Below are positions 55,277-62,814 of a DNA stretch of 64,000 nucleotides, one piece after another. The stretch lies in contig SYCV01000112.1 of NCBI GenBank assembly GCA_005786805.1, positions 1 to 64,000 of the forward strand, written 5' to 3'. Each line of letters opens with the position of its first letter. Within the stretch, counting starts at the first letter, position 1. The translations under genes were made by a program, and so were the position numbers. The notes under the pieces were generated by a model. That model made no database searches. It had not been told where the DNA came from and saw only the letters and a list, made by a program, of their open reading frames with translations. The DNA comes from Planctomycetia bacterium (GTDB lineage: Bacteria; Planctomycetota; Planctomycetia; Gemmatales; Gemmataceae).

Positions 55277-55485
55277 TTTGACAGGGTTCTTTGGGGTTTA
55301 AATACCTTGTGATGTCGTTTGGGAGAGGCAAACCTAAAATGCCTCCAAAAATTCTTAGGCTTCCGAAAATAAAATGCTTTGGAATATCTAGAGAGTTCAC
55401 AAGAAACTGAAATTAAAAATTCTTCAGAATCGCAAGTTCTTGATAGATCAGATGATTATGGCGTTTTACTGGGAGAAAATGAATG

Positions 55486-55559
55486 TGCACCCGACAGGAA
55501 TCGAACCTGTAACCTTCGGTTTCGTAGACCGATGCTCTATCCAGTTGAGCTACAGGTGC
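55486..55559 (-). tRNA. tRNA-Arg (anticodon ACG)
   Basis: A 74-nt cloverleaf on the minus strand: acceptor GCACCTG/CGGGTGC with one T-G pair and discriminator A73, D-arm GCTC/GAGC, anticodon stem TCGGT/ACCGA with loop CTACGAA, T-arm ACAGG/CCTGT with loop TTCGATT. The anticodon ACG is at 55525-55523. CCA is not encoded. A34 is the target of TadA, encoded at 13073-13594. Confidence 0.97.
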
Positions 55560-55810
55560 AAATCATTCAATGTAATGAATATAGGACTGAAATACCCGGA
55601 AGTCAACGCAACAGGCCTATTTGTGCTTGTAAAGCCTTTAAATTCCAAGAGAAATCAAAATTAGGGTGTAATGATAATGATTTGGTAATTTGTACTGATT
55701 GGACCGATTTTTAATCTTAACCATTAAATGGCTTGTTGATATTTGATCCACCCGATTTGCATCATCAACTTTTATGTTGCATGCTTCCCAGAAGACTCAC
55801 CTTTGTCATC

Positions 55811-55816
55811 AGGAGG
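55811..55816 (+). promoter_or_regulatory. Strong Shine-Dalgarno that decides the BON-protein start
   Basis: AGGAGG, a full anti-SD match, lies 8 nt before GTG 55825. It makes that GTG the start in preference to the ATG at 55774 in the same frame. Confidence 0.85.
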
Positions 55817-55824
55817 ATGCATCT

Positions 55825-56589
55825 GTGTTACGTAAAAGATTGTTTTTAATTCCCGCGATGTTGGGCTTGATGAATTCAAGCACCGGATACTCCCAACAAA
55901 TCCCCTCAACCTTGGACCCGAAGTTAGTTGAAAACTCAACTATCAAGTCGACAGATTCAAAGGATCAGCAACTTGCTAATCAGATTGCTAAAAGACTGCA
56001 GGAAAGCGGCCTTTTACATGATTTCAAAATAGAAATCAAAGTCTCAGGCGGAAATGCTGAACTTGAGGGCACTGTGGGAACATCCTCCCAGAAAGATTCT
56101 GCTTTAAGTGTTGCAAGACAAACTAGCGGGTTGGTTCAAGTCGTGGATAAATTGCAAGTCCTCCCTGAATCAAATGCAAATGTCATAATTCAATCTTCCC
56201 AGGTTCCAATGGCACCTCAGGCATTGCCTGGTTCACCGGGAAATCTCCCTTACAATACCGGAATGAGGCAATTACCAGCCCCGGGTGCTGGCCAAATGAT
56301 TCCTGAACCCATTCCTGTTGGTCAAAGTGGAGCCTCGTATTCCTACGATATTAATCCTCCCAAAATGCCACCGTATGCATGGCCGACATATGCCCCCTAC
56401 AATAATTACTCCAGAGTCGGTTACCCCGAGGCTTATCCCGCAAACGCATGGCCTTTCATTGGTCCAGTTTATCCTTTCCCTAAAGTGCCGCTTGGTTGGC
56501 GGTCCGTGAAATTGCAATGGGATGACGGTCATTGGTGGTTTAGCCAGACTACCACCAAACATAGTTACTGGAAGCTGCGTTATTGGTAA
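55825..56589 (+). CDS. Exported BON-domain protein with Pro/Tyr-rich tail
   Basis: A 254-residue protein started at GTG 55825. The N-terminus 'LRKRLFLIPAMLGLMNSSTGYS' is a signal peptide. Residues ~45-125 form a BON domain ('QLANQIAKRLQESGLLHDFKIEIKV', 'AELEGTVGTSSQKDSALSVARQTSGLVQVVDKLQV'), a fold linked to membranes or cell-envelope ligands. The rest is rich in Pro, Tyr, Asn and Gly, ending in the aromatic 'WDDGHWWFSQTTTKHSYWKLRYW'. Function unknown. A terminator follows at 56607-56643. Confidence 0.85.
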   Translation: MLRKRLFLIPAMLGLMNSSTGYSQQIPSTLDPKLVENSTIKSTDSKDQQLANQIAKRLQESGLLHDFKIEIKVSGGNAELEGTVGTSSQKDSALSVARQTSGLVQVVDKLQVLPESNANVIIQSSQVPMAPQALPGSPGNLPYNTGMRQLPAPGAGQMIPEPIPVGQSGASYSYDINPPKMPPYAWPTYAPYNNYSRVGYPEAYPANAWPFIGPVYPFPKVPLGWRSVKLQWDDGHWWFSQTTTKHSYWKLRYW

Positions 56590-56606
56590 CAGTTATTAGA
56601 GATTAA

Positions 56607-56643
56607 TAAAAAAAGAGTCATCCTAAGGGTGGCTCTTTTTTTA
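56607..56643. terminator. Bidirectional terminator between the BON gene and priA
   Basis: Arms agagtcatcc (56614-56623) and gggtggctct (56627-56636) pair over 10 bp with two G-T pairs and a 3-nt loop, flanked by an A-tract on the left and a T-tract on the right. It can therefore serve both convergent genes; it lies 24 nt after the BON stop and 19 nt after the priA stop. Confidence 0.88.
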
Positions 56644-56655
56644 TTGGAAAATTGG

Positions 56656-58905
56656 TTAAAGAAGATTGTATGGGTCGATATCAACAACCACTTCTAAACC
56701 TGCAGCAGGCTTCATTTTTCCAAGTGCAGCCTGGATTAAATTATGCAGAAGTGTGTGGTTTTCAGCGTGAAGTTGTATATGAAAGCGATGATATTCCTTG
56801 AGCTTGAACACTGGGGCCTCGGCAGGCCCGAGAATTTTTAGTTTTCCGGCCCCTTTTATTTCAGAGGTAGCAATTCGAAGTTGTTCCCCCAATTCATCGG
56901 AAAAAGTTGCCGCTGCCTCTGCTGATTTGGATCGGATCACGATTCGCGCCAGCCTGCAAAATGGCGGAAAGAACAATGATTTTCGGTGGTTTATCTCCTC
57001 TCCGACAAATGAGATGAAATCGTGTTTGGCGGCAAAAACAATCGCGGGGTGTTCTGGGTAGTAGGTTTGAAAATAAACCATACCCGGTTTGTCACCTCTT
57101 CCCGTTCTGCCTGCAACCTGGGATAGTAATTGAAAAGTTCTTTCCGATGCCCTGAAATCTGGAATGTGGATCCCTGTGTCTGGGTTGATCACCCCCACCA
57201 ACAATACATTTGGAAAATCCAATCCCTTGGCAATCATCTGGGTTCCCACAAGAATGTTCACAAGGCCTTCCCTGAATGCCTTGAGAATATACTCATGGCT
57301 TCCCGGTTTAGTGGTTGAATCAGAATCCATTCTCCTTATCACCTTGTCGGGGAAAAGTTTGGATATTTCCTCCTCGAGCTTTTCAGTGCCCATGCCCTTG
57401 AATTGAATGGTTTCAGTCTTGCAAGTTTCACATCGGTTAGCGGGTTTTTTTTCATTCCCGCAATGATGACACAGAAGGATATTTTTTCGTTTGTGGAAGG
57501 TCATCGCAAGGTCACAATGTTTGCAATTTTCAACCGTCTTGCAGTTTGGGCACTGAATGAAAGTGTGGAATCCTCTTCGATTAAGAAAAAGCATCACTTG
57601 GCCATTTTGGTTCAATGCATGCTTTATACCTTTTTTAAGGTCCTCGCTGATCATTCCCCGCAAGCTTGGGGAGGCCGGGGGTGAGGTTTTCATGTCAACA
57701 ATATGTACCGGAGGCATTGGTAGGTCGCGCACCCTTTTTGGGAGATTTAAAATTTTGTAGTTGTTCCTGCAGGCATTGTGCCAGCTTTCAAAGGAAGGGG
57801 TCGCGGACCCTAGAACAATCGGGATATCAAGCATCCTGGCCCGCTTTACGGCGATATCTCGTCCATGGTAACGCGGGGTGTTGTCCTGCTTGAAGGAATT
57901 TTCATGCTCTTCATCAATAATGATAAGGCCAAGATTCGGGCATGGGGCAAAAACAGTGCTCCTGGCCCCGATCACCACATCGACTTTGCCATCCGCGACC
58001 AATCTCCAATTCTTGCCCCGCTCCGCTTCACGGAGATTGCTGTGAAGCACAACGATCTTGGAAAAGCGTTTTTTAAAGCGATAGACTGTCTGAGGTGTGA
58101 GGCTGATTTCAGGTACCATCACAATGGCCTGTCTGCCATTTTTGATCGCCGCTTCGATAGCTTCCAGGTAGACTTCGGTTTTCCCGCTGCCGGTTACTCC
58201 ATGCAGAAGAAAAGAACTGAATTTGCCAGTATTAATCTGGTCTGTAATCGCCTTGGAAACCGCGATTTGATCTTGATTCAAATGAATTTCGGAAGAAGGG
58301 GTAATAGTGTCGAATTCGACGGGAAAAGATTGGTTTTCCTCGATAAAGTATTTTACGAGCCATTCGGTTTCAATCAGGCGGTTTACAACACTCGGGTTGC
58401 AGCCTGATTTGGCGCAAAGCTCCTTGATGGAAATGGGACGCTGTAATTTTAGTTGATCAAAGACGAGCATCTGCAGTCTGCTGAATTTTTTTGTCGCTGA
58501 CGTGAGTTGGAATTTCTCGCTTAAGTCAATCATTGAAATTTTTGGGCCGGATGCGCCTGACCTTACCCAGGCTGGAACTATCGCTTGCAGCACCTGTCCC
58601 CAACCGCAAAGGTAGTAATCCGCAATCCACTTTGTGAATTCCAACAAGTGGGGGGAAACTAGGGGCTCATCATCCAAAATGGAAGTTATGGTTTTTAATT
58701 TTGGATCAGATGGAATATTTTTGATTTCAACACAAAAGCCAATGGCCGGTTTGTTCCCTTTTCCCAAAGGAACTTTGACCCTTTTACCCATGCTTATTAA
58801 ATCGCCGAGGTCGGGCGGGATCTTGTAGGAAAAAGCTTTTCGGAGCGGGCGATCAAAAACGATGTCTGCAACTAATTCCAGGTTGTTTGGGACGATTGGA
58901 TTCAT
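56656..58905 (-). CDS. priA: Primosomal replication protein N' (PriA helicase)
   Basis: Superfamily-2 helicase that restarts stalled replication forks. The 749-residue length is typical. N-terminal DNA-binding domain 'VADIVFDRPLRKAFSYKIP'; Walker A 'GVTGSGKTEVY'; DEEH box 'IIDEEHENSFKQ'; eight cysteines binding two zincs ('CPNCKTVENCKHCD', 'CHHCGNEKKPANRCETC'); motif VI 'QVAGRTGRGDKPG'. Its stop is close to the shared terminator. The next gene on this strand, carbonic anhydrase, is ~100 nt upstream. Confidence 0.96.
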   Translation of the reverse strand: MNPIVPNNLELVADIVFDRPLRKAFSYKIPPDLGDLISMGKRVKVPLGKGNKPAIGFCVEIKNIPSDPKLKTITSILDDEPLVSPHLLEFTKWIADYYLCGWGQVLQAIVPAWVRSGASGPKISMIDLSEKFQLTSATKKFSRLQMLVFDQLKLQRPISIKELCAKSGCNPSVVNRLIETEWLVKYFIEENQSFPVEFDTITPSSEIHLNQDQIAVSKAITDQINTGKFSSFLLHGVTGSGKTEVYLEAIEAAIKNGRQAIVMVPEISLTPQTVYRFKKRFSKIVVLHSNLREAERGKNWRLVADGKVDVVIGARSTVFAPCPNLGLIIIDEEHENSFKQDNTPRYHGRDIAVKRARMLDIPIVLGSATPSFESWHNACRNNYKILNLPKRVRDLPMPPVHIVDMKTSPPASPSLRGMISEDLKKGIKHALNQNGQVMLFLNRRGFHTFIQCPNCKTVENCKHCDLAMTFHKRKNILLCHHCGNEKKPANRCETCKTETIQFKGMGTEKLEEEISKLFPDKVIRRMDSDSTTKPGSHEYILKAFREGLVNILVGTQMIAKGLDFPNVLLVGVINPDTGIHIPDFRASERTFQLLSQVAGRTGRGDKPGMVYFQTYYPEHPAIVFAAKHDFISFVGEEINHRKSLFFPPFCRLARIVIRSKSAEAAATFSDELGEQLRIATSEIKGAGKLKILGPAEAPVFKLKEYHRFHIQLHAENHTLLHNLIQAALGKMKPAAGLEVVVDIDPYNLL

Positions 58906-59009
58906 TAAATAAAAAACCAGAGTGCCAAAGATTCTTTTACTTTTGGCATTCTCTCAAAAATCCGCCCCAAGGCAAACTCGGCAGCCCAATATTTCAACTT
59001 ATTTGGGAA

Positions 59010-59711
59010 TCAAATTGAAATATCAGTTCCATGCAGGGGTTGGGCTGAGGCGCGGTTAAGATCCGCAAGCTTTTGTCTTTTAACTTTATCAAGTGAGACA
59101 AAAGATTTTGATTCAGGGTCAAATCCAAGGACTTCACCGGTTTCCAACTGGTAAACCCAAGAGTGAACACGGAGTTGGTTTTTTTCAAGGGCGTCCCTGA
59201 CACAGGGAAATGTCTTCAAGTGTTCAACTTGTTGGAGGACATTTTTTTCTATCGTGAAATTAAGAAGTTTGTCGCCTGATAACTCGTTAAGTTTGGAGCG
59301 TATGTCATCGGCTATCGGAGTTGCGTAATTCAGCCATTTGGAAACTGCGGGCATTATGTTGTCATTTGATAATCCCATCACGCTTTGAATAAGTCCATTC
59401 ATCGCCCCACATTTGGAATGACCACAAAGAATAATGTCTCGGATACCCAGATGTTTTATCGCGTATTCAACGGTGGCTTCCTCAGCACCTGAATATTGGT
59501 TGTGTGGCGGAACAAGATTACCCGCATTTCGAAGGATAAAAAGTTCCCCTGGTTCGGTTTGAGTGAGAAGGTTTGGGTTAATTCTGGAATCTGAACAAGT
59601 GATGAACAATGCCAGGGGACTTTGGCCCTTACCCAGCTTTTGAAACAGTTCTTCCTTTTCAGCGAACACTTTTTTTTGAAAACCAAAAACACCTTGTATA
59701 ATTCTTGTCAT
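59010..59711 (-). CDS. Beta-carbonic anhydrase
   Basis: Interconverts CO2 and bicarbonate. Zinc ligands Cys39, His98 and Cys101 and the Asp41-Arg43 dyad ('ITCSDSRINP', 'GHSKCGAM') are all present, as is 'LFILRNAGNLVPP'. At 233 residues it is the usual bacterial size. The bicarbonate could feed acetyl-CoA carboxylase, but no gene arrangement shows this. The upstream 150 nt are shared with the divergent kinase gene. Confidence 0.94.
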   Translation of the reverse strand: MTRIIQGVFGFQKKVFAEKEELFQKLGKGQSPLALFITCSDSRINPNLLTQTEPGELFILRNAGNLVPPHNQYSGAEEATVEYAIKHLGIRDIILCGHSKCGAMNGLIQSVMGLSNDNIMPAVSKWLNYATPIADDIRSKLNELSGDKLLNFTIEKNVLQQVEHLKTFPCVRDALEKNQLRVHSWVYQLETGEVLGFDPESKSFVSLDKVKRQKLADLNRASAQPLHGTDISI

Positions 59712-59862
59712 GATTTATCCTGAAAAATAAATGAAGGTTTTTTAAACAATTAAAACAAATAATACCAGTAACTAAGGCATTATGATTATAAAAATCTTGT
59801 TTTCGATATTATCATAGTTTAGATTTTAAAAATAGTTAATAAATGTTTACAAGGTGTAAATA

Positions 59863-61260
59863 ATGAGTCTGCAAAATATTGAATGTCCAACATCAGAAAT
59901 CCTTTATAAATGTGTTTATAACGAACTTCCTGCTGCTGAAAATGAGTCGGTAAAAATGCATGTGAAAACTTGCCCCAAGTGTCGAGCATCATTTACCGCT
60001 ATCCTCAAAGAGAAAGTTGGGAAAGAAACACAGGGACTTGATTCAAAGCCCCAATCAGTTTCAGAACAAAAGTCCGATTCAAATACAAAAAGCCCTGAAA
60101 ATGTTGTTTCACAAAATCCTGAGAAGTCTCAATCATCAACTCCGCTAAGGACTGTGGCGCCCCAATTTAAGCCAGCATACCCTTTTCTTGAACCGCCTAC
60201 AAAAGCCGGGAGTCTCGGATGTTTGGGCGATTATGAGCTTGTGCGTGTGCTTGGAGAAGGTGGAATGGGAATTGTATTCGAAGCTGACGATAGGAAATTG
60301 GACAGAAAAGTTGCACTTAAAGTTTTGCGGCCTGAATTGACTGATGAAAATTTCCGTCAGCGTTTCGAGAGAGAAGCTAAAATTTCAAGTAGTTTACAAG
60401 ATGACAATATTTGTCTGGTTTACCAAGCAGGGGCTCATAATTCCGTCTCGTTCATGGCGATGGAATTTTTGAAAGGTGAAAATCTTGAGGATAAGCTTAA
60501 GAGGGATGGCTGGCTTCCGGTACCGGTTATATTCAAGATTGCCAAACAAATCGCGTTGGGGCTTGCAACCGCTCATGAAAAAAAATTAATTCACCGGGAT
60601 ATCAAACCAGCAAATATTTGGCTTGAGTCAAGTGGCTCTGAAGGTGATTTTAAAAGGGTGAAAATTCTTGATTTTGGCTTGGCGAAATCCACTGAGGTTG
60701 AAAGCAACCTCACTGCGAAAGGTATGATTGTTGGGACACCAAACTACATGGCACCCGAGCAAATTTGTGGCGAGCCATTGGATGAAAGGGCTGATTTGTT
60801 CAGTCTTGGTTGTGTCATGTATCGCATGTTGTCCGGGAAAATCCCTTTCGAAAAAGAAAACACCCTTGCAGTTCTTCATGCAGTCGTTGAATCAGAGATT
60901 CCATCCTTGAATGAAATGGACCAAAAACTTCCCAAGGAAGTCTATGGCTTGATGACAAAACTGCTTTGTAAAGATCCATCTGGAAGGCCCGCAACTGCAA
61001 GAAAAGTTGTCGCCATGATCGAAGCGATTGAAAACAGTGGATTTCAAAACCAAAGCAGCAAGGCATTAAGTTCTATGCTCTTCAAAGCTCCTGCCATTCA
61101 AATGCAGAAAAAAGGGAAAGTTCCAGTCGGGGCGATTATTGGTGGTTCTGCGATTTTGGCTGCGGTTGTGATTGGTTTGATAATCCTGGTTTTCAGATAT
61201 ATGAATCCCTCAGATTCTGAACCTGATGCAAAACCTAATGTCGAAAAAAAATCCAAATGA
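59863..61260 (+). CDS. Transmembrane Ser/Thr protein kinase with N-terminal zinc finger
   Basis: A 465-residue protein. Residues 1-48 hold an anti-sigma-type zinc finger with His33, Cys37 and Cys40 (HVKTCPKC). A Ser/Pro-rich linker follows. The Pkn2-type kinase domain (~124-385) is complete: 'GEGGMGIVFEA', Lys153 (VALK), Glu171, HRD 244-246, Asn251, DFG 270-272 and 'GTPNYMAPEQ'. Residues ~414-437 form one transmembrane helix, leaving only a short tail outside, so there is no sensor domain beyond the membrane. AAGGTG lies 6 nt before the ATG. The bestrophin gene follows after 54 nt. Substrate unknown. Confidence 0.92.
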   Translation: MSLQNIECPTSEILYKCVYNELPAAENESVKMHVKTCPKCRASFTAILKEKVGKETQGLDSKPQSVSEQKSDSNTKSPENVVSQNPEKSQSSTPLRTVAPQFKPAYPFLEPPTKAGSLGCLGDYELVRVLGEGGMGIVFEADDRKLDRKVALKVLRPELTDENFRQRFEREAKISSSLQDDNICLVYQAGAHNSVSFMAMEFLKGENLEDKLKRDGWLPVPVIFKIAKQIALGLATAHEKKLIHRDIKPANIWLESSGSEGDFKRVKILDFGLAKSTEVESNLTAKGMIVGTPNYMAPEQICGEPLDERADLFSLGCVMYRMLSGKIPFEKENTLAVLHAVVESEIPSLNEMDQKLPKEVYGLMTKLLCKDPSGRPATARKVVAMIEAIENSGFQNQSSKALSSMLFKAPAIQMQKKGKVPVGAIIGGSAILAAVVIGLIILVFRYMNPSDSEPDAKPNVEKKSK

Positions 61261-61314
61261 TACTTTAAACCATACTAATTTGCCCATTAACTAATTCGTT
61301 TTGTGAGATGACCT

Positions 61315-62184
61315 GTGATTGATTACGAGCGCTATAGTTGGTGGAAAGTTATTTTGACCTTTAATGGGTCTGTTCTTCCAAATATATTGGGCAGACTGGG
61401 TACACTCACTTTGTTTAGCATCATGGTTTGTGCGATTAATGATGATGTGTTAAGTCTTTTCAACAACAAATTACCCACATTAAATCCAATTGGCCATACT
61501 ATTCTTGGTACTTCCCTCGGGCTTTTGATTGTTTTTAGAACAAACTCGTCAAATTCCCGTTATTGGGAGGGGAGATCGCATTGGGGAATGATGGTTAACA
61601 CTTGTAGAAGTCTCACCAGGATTGCGAAAACTTACTGCACCAATGCTGGTGATTTTGCAACCATGATCATAGCATATGTTGTTTGCGTTAAAGAGAACCT
61701 GCGTGGCACGAAAAATTTCAACATGCTCACCTCCTTGCTCAGCGGAAAGCAATACGAGAAAATGATTGCTGCAAGTAATCCGCCATCAATAATTGCACTA
61801 TATTTAAGTGGGTTGATAAAAAAAGAATTTGATAAGGGGCAAATAACTGCGCAAATAGCGGAGCGGATGGAGGAGCAAGTTATCAAACTGCTGGATTCCC
61901 AAGGTGGTTGTGAGAAAATTCTCAAAACTCCCCTTCCCTTTGTGTATGCATCATTGATAAAACAACTTCTTTTTATTTACCTTTACACCCTTCCTTTTGT
62001 GCTTGCATCCGAAATGGACTGGGCGACCCCATTGGTTGTTGCAGTCGTTGGTTTTGGCATGCTTGGAATAGAGGAAGCTGGTGTGGAAATTGAAAATCCG
62101 TTTGGAATGCAATTAAATGATCTTCCACTGGAGAAGATTTGTGAAACCATTTCTTTTGATGTCACAAGTATTTCCAAGGACTGA
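61315..62184 (+). CDS. Bestrophin-family membrane protein
   Basis: A 289-residue putative anion channel of the bestrophin/UPF0187 family. N-terminal 'DYERYSWWKVILTFNGSVLP', 'GTSLGLLIVFRTNSSNSRYWEGRSHWGMMVN' (family signature, R-x-N-S-x-x-R-x-W-E-x-R) and the C-terminal 'EEAGVEIENPFG.QLNDLPL' block are diagnostic; here the last reads 'ENPFGMQLNDLPLEKIC'. Start GTG 61315 fits the family start, though its binding site is weak. Possibly co-transcribed with the kinase. Its stop is 4 nt from that of the convergent DUF3501 gene. Confidence 0.92.
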   Translation: MIDYERYSWWKVILTFNGSVLPNILGRLGTLTLFSIMVCAINDDVLSLFNNKLPTLNPIGHTILGTSLGLLIVFRTNSSNSRYWEGRSHWGMMVNTCRSLTRIAKTYCTNAGDFATMIIAYVVCVKENLRGTKNFNMLTSLLSGKQYEKMIAASNPPSIIALYLSGLIKKEFDKGQITAQIAERMEEQVIKLLDSQGGCEKILKTPLPFVYASLIKQLLFIYLYTLPFVLASEMDWATPLVVAVVGFGMLGIEEAGVEIENPFGMQLNDLPLEKICETISFDVTSISKD

Positions 62185-62188
62185 TTTT

Positions 62189-62785
62189 TTAATCTTTTAG
62201 GTCCCCCCAAAGGCTTTCCCTGGTATCTGTTGAAAGATTGTGTGAGTCAATCTGATGTGAATTTAAATTTATTGAGAATTTTGCAGGGATTCTGCCTTCT
62301 TTAAGGATGAGTTTGGCCTCTTGGTCTAAAAAAAATCTAACCCATAAGGAATTACCAATTGCAAGATCTTCCGCCCTTTTGGTTGTAAGGTCGCAAGGAA
62401 TACCTCTGCCCAGATGGAATCTCAGGTTGTCCCCACGGAAATCTTTAAGTAAAAAACCTGGATGACCTTCACCGGTGCCACTAATTTGATTGTCTATGAT
62501 GAGTGCTGCCTGAAGTGTGTTTGCATCGGGGATTAATCGATTATAGATATTAAGTTCATTTTGCATGACTTTTGGGTCAGAAATCTTAGTGAGTCTGAAT
62601 ATTTCCTGGACTCTGAACCATAAAGTTTGTCGGTTTTCGAAAACAAGTGAAATTGAAGCTCCCAGTTTAACTTTCCTATATTTTTCAACATACTTGATGT
62701 GATTTTCAAATAGATTTTTTCGATTTGATTCAAAATCTTCCAAGGAGAGGATGTCTTGCAATTCCAACTTTTGCATGATTATCAA
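62189..62785 (-). CDS. DUF3501-family protein
   Basis: A 198-residue cytoplasmic protein matching DUF3501: 'LSLEDFESNRKNLFENHIKY', 'GASISLVFENRQTLWFRVQEIFRL', 'MQNELNIYNRLIPDANTLQAALIID'. Function unknown; in other genomes DUF3501 genes often sit beside rubrerythrin-like genes, which are absent here. Start ATG 62785 or 62776. It lies 29 nt downstream of the MFS gene and is likely co-transcribed with it. Confidence 0.88.
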   Translation of the reverse strand: MIIMQKLELQDILSLEDFESNRKNLFENHIKYVEKYRKVKLGASISLVFENRQTLWFRVQEIFRLTKISDPKVMQNELNIYNRLIPDANTLQAALIIDNQISGTGEGHPGFLLKDFRGDNLRFHLGRGIPCDLTTKRAEDLAIGNSLWVRFFLDQEAKLILKEGRIPAKFSINLNSHQIDSHNLSTDTRESLWGDLKD

Positions 62786-62814
62786 TCCAATGTTTTGAGG
62801 TTAAAATCGAATGT

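Larger units (their letters stand above)
54977..55485. other. Intergenic region with two hairpins
   Basis: 509 nt of AT-rich DNA between the 61-aa gene and tRNA-Arg. It should contain the promoter of the small gene and the 3' end of the tRNA transcript (minus strand). Two inverted repeats are listed separately. No protein or RNA gene could be recognised. Confidence 0.5.

Noticed and set aside
55379-55714. Plus-strand open frames across the tRNA locus
   Set aside because: They read through the antisense strand of tRNA-Arg; the 'GIEPVTFGFVD'-like peptide is the usual artefact of translating a tRNA gene.
57865-58407. 180-residue plus-strand frame inside priA
   Set aside because: It lies wholly antisense to the helicase domain of a well-conserved gene and has no binding site or motif.
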